Origin: JAGOBP01 sp046328575
Lineage (GTDB): Bacteria; Chloroflexota; Anaerolineae; Fen-1058
Length of the DNA stretch: 64,000 nucleotides
Direction: 5' to 3'
Assembly (NCBI GenBank): GCA_046328575.1
Contig: JAXLWI010000002.1
Coordinates: forward strand, 1 to 64,000
Shown: positions 37,594 through 45,939 of the stretch, piece by piece
Layout of the letters: every line of letters starts with the position of its first letter
Position numbering within the stretch: position 1 is the first letter of the stretch
Notes under the pieces: model-generated
Database searches by the model: none
What the model was told of the DNA's origin: nothing
What the model saw: the letters and a program-made list of their open reading frames with translations, nothing else
Program-made: the position numbers and the translations under genes

Positions 37594-39762
37594 ATGCTCG
37601 CCACTTGGCGTGATCGCGGCCTCGAACTCATCAAGCCTCACTGGATCACACTGCTGTTGATCGGCGGCGTGGTTAGCAGCCTGCTGGATAGCCTCGCGCA
37701 AGCAAAGTGGTATCCCGATGCTGAACCCTTCGTCGCGCTGGCGCTCTTCAGCGCGGTGTATGGTGGCGTGCTGGCAATCTCGAAGTTGCGTTGGCGCATC
37801 GCCATGTCGATCAGCGCCGCCGTGTCGATCGGGGTGGTGCTGCTCCTCGTCGGGCGGTGTGTTCCGGCGCCACACTGGTTGTTCAGCGCGCCGCTGTCGC
37901 AATCACTACAGATCATGCACCTGCGCTTGATGGCGCTGTTGCAACAGATCGGGCGCGGAGAACAAGCCGTGACGCTCACGGCTTACGGCTTGTTAGTCTG
38001 GCACGTCAGCGTCGTGCTGATGTGGAGTCTGCTTCGAACGCGGCGCGTCTTGATCGGCGTGTTGCTCTACGCGCTGCCGCTGGGCCTCAATCTTGCCGCG
38101 AGCCGACAGCCAACCAGTCTATCGATGGTGTTCACGATTAGCAGTGTGTTGCTGATCGCGCGCAGTGCCTACCTCGAACGCCTGCACACTTGGGATGTGC
38201 AGCACCTCAGTTATCCCGAGTTGATCGGCGAGGATTGGGTGTTAGGTGTTACCCTAATCGCGGCGCTGGTGCTGGTGTTGGCGGGACTCAGCACCCCGGA
38301 ATGGCGCGCGAGCCTGGAGCGCTTCTTCGAGTCACTGCGGCCTAAAATCACAACGTCGCCAGTCGGACCGCAGCCGGGTGCATCAACCGCGCCGCCGCCG
38401 ACTAGCTTTGTGCCCGATGTCAGCGTCGTCGGCGAGCCGATTCCACCCGATTCCACGGCGACGTTGTTCTGGGTGCGAATCGATGATCCGGCTCCGCGGC
38501 TCAATGCCAACGGCGATCCCTTGCCGCCCGATCGCGTTCATTATTGGCGCGGCGGCATTTACGGCGCGTACACCGGTCGGGGCTGGGAACTGATCGGGTT
38601 GCGCGATGATGTGCAGAGTATGCCCATCACCGCGACGGTGCCGCCAGGCCGCTATGTGCTCAATCAGAAATTTGACATCGTCGCGCGGCACGGCAGTCAA
38701 CTATTTGCCGTGAACGATCCAATTACGGCGAGTGTGGCGGTGCGCTCGATTGCGGTGGATGACAGCCATTTGCTGCTCGGTTTTTCAGCGTCATATACCG
38801 TGACTTCATGGGCAGCCGATGTCACGGCGGATCAATTAGCAGCCGATCGGCCGATCTATCCCGACGTGATCACGCGCACGTATCTCGCCGTGCCGGACAG
38901 TGTGCCGCCACGGGTGCGTGAATTAGCGCAGACCTTGACGATGACGGCGACGACGGCGTATGACAAAGCCGTGCAAATTCAAAACTATCTGCGGGCGACG
39001 TACCCCTATCGATTGGATGTGCCACCCCCGCCGAGCGATCGGGATGTCGTCGATTACTTTTTGTTCGATGCGCCCGGCGGCTTTTGCAGTTACTATGCGT
39101 CGGCGATGGTGGTAATGCTGCGATCGCTGGGTGTGCCGGCGCGCGTCGTCACCGGTTATGCGATGGGCAGTTACGTGCGCGACGCACAGCTCTATCACGT
39201 GCCTGCTTCAGCCGCGCACGCGTGGGTGGAAGTGTACTTCCCAACTTATGGCTGGATCGAGTTTGAGCCAACAGCATCGATGCGGGCTGTAGACTATCGC
39301 CATGAGGCAGTACTGCCGCCGTCATCGGAAATTGTGCCCACTGAAGCGCCATCGACCGAGGTCACGACTGGCAACGAAGCCTTCGTTATCGGCGGCGTAA
39401 TCGCCAGTTTGATCGGGTTGCTGCTAATCGCGGGGAGCGTCCGGCGGCATGTGATTGCTGAACGCCGTTCAGCCAATCAACAGGCCGTCGATCTGTATTG
39501 GCAGATGCGGCGCGCGTTGACGCCGCTGGGTGTTCACGCTGCGGCCAGCGTCACACCGATCGAGTTCGCTGCCCATTACTTACAGCCACTGGAAGCTCGT
39601 CCGCAGTTGATCGGCTGCGTGCACGGTGTGGCTGAAGCCTACATCGCGGCTACGTACACCGTTCAAGTCCTATCACGTGAGGAGGTGCAGGCGTTGCGCC
39701 GCCAGTGGCAACGCCTGTGGGGGCAGCGAATGCGGGTGCGATTGAGCAGGCGGGCACGTTAA
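37594..39762 (+). CDS. TgpA-like membrane transglutaminase-fold protein
   Basis: A 722-aa protein. Six or so membrane helices fill residues 1-240, followed by a large extracytoplasmic part, a transglutaminase/protease core and a final helix at about 590-612 with a C-terminal DUF4129-like tail. Catalytic residues are present: C498 in GGFCSYYAS, H542 in SAAHAWVEV and an acidic residue at 558 (GWIEFEPT, Glu where Asp is frequent). Third gene of the MoxR operon; the family is thought to modify or cleave cell-envelope proteins. The stop is followed by an inverted repeat. Confidence 0.92.
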   Translation: MLATWRDRGLELIKPHWITLLLIGGVVSSLLDSLAQAKWYPDAEPFVALALFSAVYGGVLAISKLRWRIAMSISAAVSIGVVLLLVGRCVPAPHWLFSAPLSQSLQIMHLRLMALLQQIGRGEQAVTLTAYGLLVWHVSVVLMWSLLRTRRVLIGVLLYALPLGLNLAASRQPTSLSMVFTISSVLLIARSAYLERLHTWDVQHLSYPELIGEDWVLGVTLIAALVLVLAGLSTPEWRASLERFFESLRPKITTSPVGPQPGASTAPPPTSFVPDVSVVGEPIPPDSTATLFWVRIDDPAPRLNANGDPLPPDRVHYWRGGIYGAYTGRGWELIGLRDDVQSMPITATVPPGRYVLNQKFDIVARHGSQLFAVNDPITASVAVRSIAVDDSHLLLGFSASYTVTSWAADVTADQLAADRPIYPDVITRTYLAVPDSVPPRVRELAQTLTMTATTAYDKAVQIQNYLRATYPYRLDVPPPPSDRDVVDYFLFDAPGGFCSYYASAMVVMLRSLGVPARVVTGYAMGSYVRDAQLYHVPASAAHAWVEVYFPTYGWIEFEPTASMRAVDYRHEAVLPPSSEIVPTEAPSTEVTTGNEAFVIGGVIASLIGLLLIAGSVRRHVIAERRSANQQAVDLYWQMRRALTPLGVHAAASVTPIEFAAHYLQPLEARPQLIGCVHGVAEAYIAATYTVQVLSREEVQALRRQWQRLWGQRMRVRLSRRAR

Positions 39763-39769
39763 ACAACGT

Positions 39770-39808
39770 ACCAGGCTTTAGCCTAGTGTGACGGGGCTGA
39801 AGCCTGGT
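39770..39808. terminator. Inverted repeat between convergent genes
   Basis: ACCAGGCTTTAGCC (39770-39783) pairs with GGCTGAAGCCTGGT (39795-39808), one mismatch. No T tract follows, so it may be a dispersed repeat that also acts as a terminator. Confidence 0.5.
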
Positions 39809-39907
39809 CTGATGCTGACGCTGAAGTCTATTTGCGGTTGTGGTGTGACTCACCTGCCGTTGATGCCCGATTGAAGGGCAACTTGAATCTCATTGCCGAA
39901 GTCACGC

Positions 39908-40717
39908 TTACTGCGCGCGAGTGCCGAAGGCCACTACCACAGGCTGCCCCTTGTACATCATCAGCGGATCGCCCTTGGTCAGGCCCATGTGACCCACTTC
40001 CAGCACCTTCTGCGTGGCCTTATCCTCGTGCAGCGCGGCGTACAGCGTAATCACCTTGTCTAGCCGCCAGGTTTCAATGGCGACCTTCAAGCTGGTGTTT
40101 GTGCCGTGATACACGGGCACATGGCCTACGATTTCACTTGACTTCAGATTCGCGTTCTTGTAGATGACCAGCCAGCCGTCAACGGGCGTCGTCACCGAAT
40201 CGACAATCAGCTGGTTGGCGCTCAGGTCCTGGGCCTTGATATTGATGGCCGGAACCAGCGGCAGCGGCGCGCCGTAGCCCGACGTGGCAATGGCCACCAG
40301 CACGGACTGACCATTTTCAACTGCTGGCGGATCGCTGAGCCCCTTGCCGCGATAGCCCCACTCGAACACGCCCTTCTTGCCCATATCGACATGCAGCCGA
40401 ATCCAAAGGGTCTTGACATCCTCCACGCGCTTGGCATCCAGAGTCACGCGGACACCCTGATTGGTCCCTTTGGCTACCGGCGCGTAGCCCACGATCATGT
40501 CGGTCGCCAGGTTGGCCTGCTTGTACACGACCACCCAGCCGGCTTCCGCCGCGACGATCTGATCCACGGTGATCACGCCGAGGTTGATCTCTTGATCGTG
40601 GGCATAGATGCTGTTGGCGGCCGAAGCCGCAGCACCGACGATGCCTGTCATGGCCAAGGCTGCCAGCGAAATCGCCAGCAGCTTCAGCGCAATTGTTAAT
40701 CCTCGCTTGAGAGACAT
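39908..40717 (-). CDS. Exported protein with two DUF7282-like repeats
   Basis: A 269-aa protein. A signal peptide (about 1-35, MSLKRGLTIALKLLAISLAA then AASAAN) precedes two similar domains of about 110 residues. Each contains a VDxx(V/T)-type start, a GWxV(V/I)YKxANL core and (V/G)xxPVxxGTN: GWVVVYKQANL in the first, GWLVIYKNANL in the second. This resembles the DUF7282 family of extracytoplasmic beta-sandwich domains; no function is known. The ATG at 40717 follows AGGAGG. The next upstream gene on the same strand is the 77-aa small protein, 81 bases away, so they may be co-transcribed. Confidence 0.82.
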   Translation of the reverse strand: MSLKRGLTIALKLLAISLAALAMTGIVGAAASAANSIYAHDQEINLGVITVDQIVAAEAGWVVVYKQANLATDMIVGYAPVAKGTNQGVRVTLDAKRVEDVKTLWIRLHVDMGKKGVFEWGYRGKGLSDPPAVENGQSVLVAIATSGYGAPLPLVPAINIKAQDLSANQLIVDSVTTPVDGWLVIYKNANLKSSEIVGHVPVYHGTNTSLKVAIETWRLDKVITLYAALHEDKATQKVLEVGHMGLTKGDPLMMYKGQPVVVAFGTRAQ

Positions 40718-40798
40718 GGAAAACCTCCTATGCAGCAGCTTGGGTGGGTGAGTCGACAACAGACCTCTGCGATGCAGCGTCGGCGATAGTCAGATCGA

Positions 40799-41032
40799 TC
40801 ACGCTTCGGTTACGGCAATCAACTTCAAGTTCAAATCGCGAATCTTGGACAAGATGCCGTGGAGCGCAGCCTGATCGATAACGGGGCCTGTCAACGTGGT
40901 CACGATTGTGCCGTCGGCCGCGGCTTCCGTTTCGGCCAGCAACCCGTTGAACCAGTCCGACCACGATCCCGGCAGTTCGCCCGCGATTTTGATGGAATAC
41001 ATCTTCGGCGCAACCATCGCCGTCTGCGTCAT
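40799..41032 (-). CDS. Conserved 77-aa small protein
   Basis: A small soluble protein with no named family. It reads MYSIKIAGELPGSWSDWF near the start, then a DGTIVTTLTGPVIDQAALHG core, and KIRDLNLKLIAV at the end; I recall similar short proteins from other Chloroflexota but cannot check this. The ATG at 41032 follows AAGGAGG, and the longer reading upstream of it is rejected. The alternating beta and alpha pattern suggests a compact alpha/beta fold. It lies between an exported DUF7282-like protein and a LuxR regulator on the same strand. Confidence 0.75.
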   Translation of the reverse strand: MTQTAMVAPKMYSIKIAGELPGSWSDWFNGLLAETEAAADGTIVTTLTGPVIDQAALHGILSKIRDLNLKLIAVTEA

Positions 41033-41099
41033 GCGGCAGCCTCCTTCGCGCCTAGCTAGCTGGCGGCATATGAACAGTCTACGCACAAAGTAGGTGAAT

Positions 41100-41124
41100 T
41101 GTCATCGCACGCCGGGCGATGACA
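41100..41124. other. Perfect 9-bp inverted repeat
   Basis: TGTCATCGC (41100-41108) and GCGATGACA (41116-41124) around seven bases, between the LuxR stop and the small-protein start. Operator or terminator; no T run is present. Confidence 0.4.
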
Positions 41125-41273
41125 CTGGATGAATCGATGGATGAGGGTGTAGGTGAAGCGCGGTAGGTTGGAAGCCCGCAGAATTCAGTGGGGAAGCAGT
41201 GATGGCTTTACTGGCGTCGATCGGCTGGATGTGATTGCTTGGCCTATTGGCAAAAACGGGACTGGGCATAATA

Positions 41274-42707
41274 CTAAATCAAGCGTAGGTCGTGAGCGCG
41301 CTGCAGGGCTTCAAAGCGACTATGAGCGGAGAGTTTTTCGTAGAGGTGGCGAACGTGCGATCGAGCGGTGTTGACCGAAATGAATAGCTGTCTGGCGATG
41401 GCGGTGCTTGTATAGTCGGCGGCCAACAGCCGAAGTACTTCCAACTCCCGATCGCTCAGCGGCTCGATCGGGGCCATTGGTCGATCGGTCGCCTGGCATC
41501 GATCGAGCGAAGTGGTAAGCCCGCGCGGCGCTTCCAGACTGCGCACGTTCAGGCGGGCGGCCCGTTCCAAGTCGCCGGCGGCCAGTGCGTGCTCGACGGC
41601 GATCGCCCATTGACCTTGGCTTTCGTACCAGCTGCTGGCGCGCAGGTGCAGTTCGGGCAACTGATCGGGCAGGGTCTGATGCAGGCGGTGGCGCAGCAAG
41701 TCGGCAAACAGATGGTGATAGCGATACCACTGCTGATTGTCGTCCAGCGGAAAGACAAATAGGTTGGCGTGTTCCAAGAAATCCAACACCGTCTGGCTGT
41801 CGTGAGTGCCCGTCACGGCATCACACAACGGACCGCACATTTGATCGAGGATGGAGGTCTGCATTAGAAAGGTTTGCACTTGGCCGGTCTGGCGCTGCAA
41901 TACTTCCTCAACCAGATAGTCCAGGATGTGATGCTGGCTGCCCGTGAAGGCTTCGACGAAGGCCTGCATATCTTGGCGGCCTTGCATCGAAACGGCCGCC
42001 ATTTGCAGTCCAGCCACCCAACCCTCAGTCCGGGTGGCCAGCGCAGCTACGCCGGCGGCATCAATCTGCAGCCCCATGATGTCGTTGAGAAACATCGCGG
42101 CTTCATCGGGCGTGAAGCATAGTTCATTCTGGCGCAGCTCAAACAACTGGCCGCGCCCTCGCAGCCGCGCCAACGCCAACGGCGGATCCGAGCGGGTGGC
42201 GATAATCAAGCGCCAGTTGTCAGGCAAGTGGTCTAATAGAAACAACAGGGCATCGTGAATTGCTTGCGCCTGAATGAGGTGATAGTCATCCAGCACCAGA
42301 GCCAGCGGCTCAGCCACCGCGCAAACTTGATTGATGAGGGTCGTCAGGACGACTTGCACCCAATCGATTGTACTGGGCGAGTCATTGACTTGATCGAAGT
42401 AAATATCGGCCACGTCCCGCCCGATCGATTCGTGAGTGCGCTGCAGGGCGGCGACCAAATATGTGAGAAACCGGACTGGGTTGTTGTCGGCTTCATCCAG
42501 CGACAACCAGGCTACCCGTCGAGGCGGCGTGTGAGTGGCCGCCCAGTCGGCCAGCAAGGTAGTCTTGCCAAAACCGGCAGGCGCCGAAACGAGGACAAGT
42601 TTGCATGCAAGACCAGCTGTCAACCGTTCGACCAGCCGCGGTCGAGGGACTTGGTAGGGGCAGACCGGCGGAATATACAGCTTGGTGACAAGCACCGGAT
42701 TGGGCAT
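41274..42707 (-). CDS. LuxR-family regulator with MalT-like ATPase, TPR region missing
   Basis: A 477-aa regulator. The N-terminal STAND ATPase has Walker A SAPAGFGKTTLLADWA and Walker B ALVLDDYHLI, followed by a winged-helix part (PDNWRLIIATRSDPPLALAR; EGWVAGLQMAA). The C-terminus is a GerE/LuxR helix-turn-helix (LSDRELEVLRLLAADYTSTA; RSHVRHLYEKL). Typical LAL proteins are 850-950 aa because a TPR sensor region lies between; here VEHALAAGDLERAARLNVRS joins within 30 residues to the HTH. The ATG at 42707 follows GAGGTGA. The frame is intact, so this looks like a natural deletion form. Confidence 0.88.
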   Translation of the reverse strand: MPNPVLVTKLYIPPVCPYQVPRPRLVERLTAGLACKLVLVSAPAGFGKTTLLADWAATHTPPRRVAWLSLDEADNNPVRFLTYLVAALQRTHESIGRDVADIYFDQVNDSPSTIDWVQVVLTTLINQVCAVAEPLALVLDDYHLIQAQAIHDALLFLLDHLPDNWRLIIATRSDPPLALARLRGRGQLFELRQNELCFTPDEAAMFLNDIMGLQIDAAGVAALATRTEGWVAGLQMAAVSMQGRQDMQAFVEAFTGSQHHILDYLVEEVLQRQTGQVQTFLMQTSILDQMCGPLCDAVTGTHDSQTVLDFLEHANLFVFPLDDNQQWYRYHHLFADLLRHRLHQTLPDQLPELHLRASSWYESQGQWAIAVEHALAAGDLERAARLNVRSLEAPRGLTTSLDRCQATDRPMAPIEPLSDRELEVLRLLAADYTSTAIARQLFISVNTARSHVRHLYEKLSAHSRFEALQRAHDLRLI

Positions 42708-42944
42708 AGTCACCTCTTTTTCATTTTATCACGCTTGTCTAGTATCTGACCTGCTCAAAGTAATTGGGTTGATTCGCGTAAATCGAATGGAAGACGTGCT
42801 GGACCTGTCGAATAAGACCATAAAGGTTTACCTGTTACATTGGCAAGCCTATTATGGTTGTCGACATTTACAGTATGAATTTCTGGGGAGTACTGGAGCT
42901 ATTGCGCTGGAGCGTTTTCTTCAATGCGCGAATGGCCGTATTCG
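42708..42944. other. Intergenic region without a clear feature
   Basis: About 240 bases between the starts of one and the end of another minus-strand gene. It is more A/T-rich than its surroundings. A plus-strand reading frame through it has no ribosome binding site and no family resemblance. Nothing else was recognised. Confidence 0.4.
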
Positions 42945-43712
42945 CTAGGTAAGGGCAACCTGGAGTGTGTATTGGATTAGTTCCGCTATCTCCGCGAAGT
43001 GATCGACCTCCGCGCCGGACTGCCACTGCACCGCAAACTCGATCAGCGCGTGCCAACGTTGATCGAGCGTGGCTTGCGCCCAACGCGCCGCTGCTGGTTT
43101 GGAAACGATTGTCCCGGAATCGAGTGCGTGCAGGGCGCGGCACATGGTGAGAACAGCGTAGGCTTGATACTCGGTGCTGCGGAACTGGGCGGGATCATCC
43201 AACATCGGTTGCCACCACTCGCGCAAGATGCCGCGCACCGCCGCGCGGATGTCGTCGGGCTGCACCGGATCGATCAGCGTGTGCGGTGGTGGTCCGGCTA
43301 AGACCACGCCGCATTCGCGCAAAACGAAGCGCTGAATGATCCAGTCGCTGTGGTGATGGGCGACCGCGAAGCGCCCTTCGTTAATGCCCGGAAATGGCCC
43401 ATCGGCGGGGTTGTAGCGCCGCAGCGCCGCTTGTGTGAGGTACGTGCCTTCCAACTTAGCCGCCCACTTCAAGCCGCTGTTCGCCAGTCGATCATGTAAT
43501 GCCGCTAACTGCTGAATCGTTTCGTGGGGCAACATGTCACGCGTGACGACGACAAAATCGATGTCGCTGCGGTGCGGATCGAAATCGCCGCTGGACAACG
43601 AGCCGTACAGATACATCCCGACGAAGTCCGCGCCTAAAACGGCCTGCGCCTCGGTGAGGAGGCGCAATAGGACGGCGTTAACATCGGGGTAGGGGGTGGG
43701 GGGTGGACGCAC
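42945..43712 (-). CDS. Aminoglycoside adenylyltransferase-like nucleotidyltransferase
   Basis: A 255-aa protein of the AadA/DUF4111 type. The nucleotidyltransferase signature is GSLSSGDFDPHRSDIDFVVV (about 37-56), with both catalytic aspartates of SDID. A C-terminal helical domain (about 150-255; YAVLTMCRALHAL, SKPAAARWA) matches ANT(3'')/ANT(9) enzymes, which adenylylate streptomycin or spectinomycin. Residue-level substrate choice cannot be read here; a housekeeping relative is equally possible. The GTG start adjoins the stop of the upstream gene, with GAGGGTGA before it. Confidence 0.82.
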   Translation of the reverse strand: MRPPPTPYPDVNAVLLRLLTEAQAVLGADFVGMYLYGSLSSGDFDPHRSDIDFVVVTRDMLPHETIQQLAALHDRLANSGLKWAAKLEGTYLTQAALRRYNPADGPFPGINEGRFAVAHHHSDWIIQRFVLRECGVVLAGPPPHTLIDPVQPDDIRAAVRGILREWWQPMLDDPAQFRSTEYQAYAVLTMCRALHALDSGTIVSKPAAARWAQATLDQRWHALIEFAVQWQSGAEVDHFAEIAELIQYTLQVALT

Positions 43713-44579
43713 TCACCCTCGCACGAGCTCAGTTACCGCGCCCAAATCCAGATCGCCTAAGCCGCGCTGCATCGCCAAGCGATACAGCTCACGCGCGGCG
43801 GCCACCATCGGCATCGGGACACCGAGTTCATCGGCGGCGCGCAGGGCGTAGGTCAGGTCTTTGTGCATCCAGCGTAGCGCGAAGTTTACATCGTCATGCT
43901 TGCGATTGATCACATTCTGGACTTTGCCCTTCACCATTGGACTGGACGCCGCCCCCGAGGTGATCGCTTGCGTGACCGTCTGCATATTCAAGCCCGCGCG
44001 TTCCGCCAACGCCACGCCTTCGCCCAAGGCCAACAAGTGCAGTGCACCTTGCAGGTTGTTGATCAACTTGTAAGTCGCACCGGAAGTGGGTGGCCCAAAG
44101 TGCATGAGGTTCGTCGCAAAGGCCGACAGCACCGGTCGCGCGATCTCGAGCGCGGCGTCATCGGCGCCGATGAACAACGTCAATGTGCCAGCCTCGGCGA
44201 CGGGCTTGCTGCCGCCCAGCGGCGCATCGATCAGCGATATGTTGTAGTCGCGGGCGTAAACGTGCAGTTGCCGTACCCAATCGAGTGATAACGTGCCGCA
44301 CTCGACGGCGATGGCGCTCGATCGGAGCGCGGGCAGCGCGCCGTGATCGCCCAACCAAACGGCGTGTGAGGCGTCATCGTCGCTAACGACGCTGATGATT
44401 ACGTCGGCGTTAGCGGCCGCCGCTGCCGGCGAATCCGCCCAATGCGCGCCCGCATCCAATATCGGCGCGGCCTTGTCTTTGGTGCGATTGTAGACCGTCA
44501 GCGGGAAACCCGCCTTGAGGATGTTGCGGGCGATGCCGCTGCCCATGATGCCCAAACCCAGCAGTGAAACGTTTGTCAT
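43713..44579 (-). CDS. NAD(P)-dependent 3-hydroxyisobutyrate dehydrogenase-family oxidoreductase
   Basis: A 288-aa beta-hydroxyacid dehydrogenase. The Rossmann motif GLGIMGSGIARNI is at about 7-19; a substrate-binding LIDAPLGGSKPVAEAGTLT at about 120-138; and the catalytic lysine in TYKLINNLQGA at about 168-172. The glyoxylate/succinic semialdehyde reductase (GLYR) branch is as likely as hydroxyisobutyrate. ATG at 44579 with GAGGTAGG upstream; the upstream extension in the frame lacks family features. Directly followed by the nucleotidyltransferase gene. Confidence 0.9.
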   Translation of the reverse strand: MTNVSLLGLGIMGSGIARNILKAGFPLTVYNRTKDKAAPILDAGAHWADSPAAAAANADVIISVVSDDDASHAVWLGDHGALPALRSSAIAVECGTLSLDWVRQLHVYARDYNISLIDAPLGGSKPVAEAGTLTLFIGADDAALEIARPVLSAFATNLMHFGPPTSGATYKLINNLQGALHLLALGEGVALAERAGLNMQTVTQAITSGAASSPMVKGKVQNVINRKHDDVNFALRWMHKDLTYALRAADELGVPMPMVAAARELYRLAMQRGLGDLDLGAVTELVRG

Positions 44580-44632
44580 GCTACCTACCTCATCCCTTGA
44601 AGTGGGCGCTATTGTAGCATGCCTTAAAAGTA

Positions 44633-44669
44633 AGGGCGAGACTCTTGCTCTTGGCAATTGCCTCGCCCT
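44633..44669 (-). terminator. Inverted repeat behind the ABC transporter operon
   Basis: AGGGCGAG (44633-44640) pairs with CTCGCCCT (44662-44669). It lies after the last ABC permease gene (stop at 44705) and before the dehydrogenase start. A terminator or a decayed REP. Confidence 0.45.
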
Positions 44670-44704
44670 GAAGATTGACGACTGACCACTGTCTACTGAC
44701 TACT

Positions 44705-45913
44705 CTATTCAAACTTGAACCGCCACACGGCCAGCCCAAAGAACCCGATCGCGTACGCCAGCAAAATCGCGGCGGGCAGCAGCACCGCTTCGATGCCCAG
44801 ACCACGCACGACGATGTTTTGCAGGCCGTCCATCGCCCACGCGCCGGGCGTCAGATGACCGATGGTGTTAAAAGCCGGGCCGGTCACTTCCAGTGGGAAC
44901 CAGCCACCGCCCAACGCTGTGAACAGGAACATCGCGATCAGCGCGAACAACACTACTTGCTCTTCGCCTTTGGCAATGGTGCTGACGAACAGTCCCAACG
45001 CCGATACCCACGCGGCCAACATGACGACGAGCAGCAACACGGCCAACGGTTCGCGCAGATAGTTCACGCCGAACAAGAATTGGCCCACCAGCACCAGCAG
45101 CGTCACTTGCACAAACACGATGGTGAACATCGCCAGCAGATGTCCCGCGATGATCTCCCAGCGCCTCATCGACGTCGTGAGCAGACGCGACAAGGTGCGC
45201 GTCTTGCGTTCCAACACCAGGATGCTGGCCGAAGAGACCAGACCCATAATCGCGAACTGTACGATCATGCCCGGCGACGATTGCGTAAAGCCGCTGACGC
45301 TCTGCGTCTCTGTCTGTAGCGCGGTGGCTTTCTCGATCGTGACGGTGACCGGCGCAGCGTTCCACGCGCTGAGCGTGCGCATTGTCGCAGCGAGTTGCGC
45401 GGCCTGACGCGCCGCAGCCGAATCGAACGGCTGGCGCTGCGCCAACTCTGTCACACCGATCTCGGCAATCTTAGCCGCGCTCATCACGCGCCCGAGCGCC
45501 GTCTGCACGGCGTTACGAACCGTGTGACCAGCCGTCGCCTGCATGTCAGTGACGAGCGTCACGTTGAGGTCATCGGCCGATCGGCTGCCGAAACCCAGCG
45601 GGACGATGATCACGCCCGCGAGTTTGTTCTGCTTCACGCGCGTCTCGGCTTGATCGAGCGCGTCGCCGTTCACGACTTCGGGCCGTACCACCGTCGAGGC
45701 TTGCAGCAGCGAATAGAACTCGGCGCTCAACGCGCTGTGATCCTGATCGAGCAAGCCGACGGGCAGACGCGGATCAGATTCGCCGCCGCCTTGATTGAAC
45801 GCGAAACCCATGAAGGCGGTAAAAACGATCGGCATGATGACCAGGAAGATCGCGGCTTGTTTCTCGCGCACGGTCTGCTGTAAATCTTTAAGGGCTAAAT
45901 CGAGAATACGCAT
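44705..45913 (-). CDS. ABC-2 type permease subunit 2
   Basis: A 402-aa membrane protein. One N-terminal helix (about 18-38, FLVIMPIVFTAFMGFAF) is followed by a large extracytoplasmic domain (about 45-215) and five or six C-terminal helices (MIVQFAIMGLVSSASILVLE onward), the usual fold of YhgE/ABC-2 drug or lipid exporters. GGAGG precedes the ATG at 45913. Similar in layout to the neighbour at 45940, so the transporter may be a heterodimer with the ATPase at 47278. Confidence 0.9.
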   Translation of the reverse strand: MRILDLALKDLQQTVREKQAAIFLVIMPIVFTAFMGFAFNQGGGESDPRLPVGLLDQDHSALSAEFYSLLQASTVVRPEVVNGDALDQAETRVKQNKLAGVIIVPLGFGSRSADDLNVTLVTDMQATAGHTVRNAVQTALGRVMSAAKIAEIGVTELAQRQPFDSAAARQAAQLAATMRTLSAWNAAPVTVTIEKATALQTETQSVSGFTQSSPGMIVQFAIMGLVSSASILVLERKTRTLSRLLTTSMRRWEIIAGHLLAMFTIVFVQVTLLVLVGQFLFGVNYLREPLAVLLLVVMLAAWVSALGLFVSTIAKGEEQVVLFALIAMFLFTALGGGWFPLEVTGPAFNTIGHLTPGAWAMDGLQNIVVRGLGIEAVLLPAAILLAYAIGFFGLAVWRFKFE

Positions 45914-45939
45914 TTCAACCTCCAATGTCCAACTTCAAC

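Noticed and set aside
42655..42669. GTAGGGGCAGACCG inside the LuxR gene, equal to the head of the REP at 665-640
   Set aside because: No hairpin follows and the bases encode the usual VPRPRL-type start of MalT-like regulators, so this is a chance match.
42682..42948. 88-aa plus-strand open frame between the LuxR and nucleotidyltransferase genes
   Set aside because: No ribosome binding site, overlap with the LuxR start, and no family resemblance.
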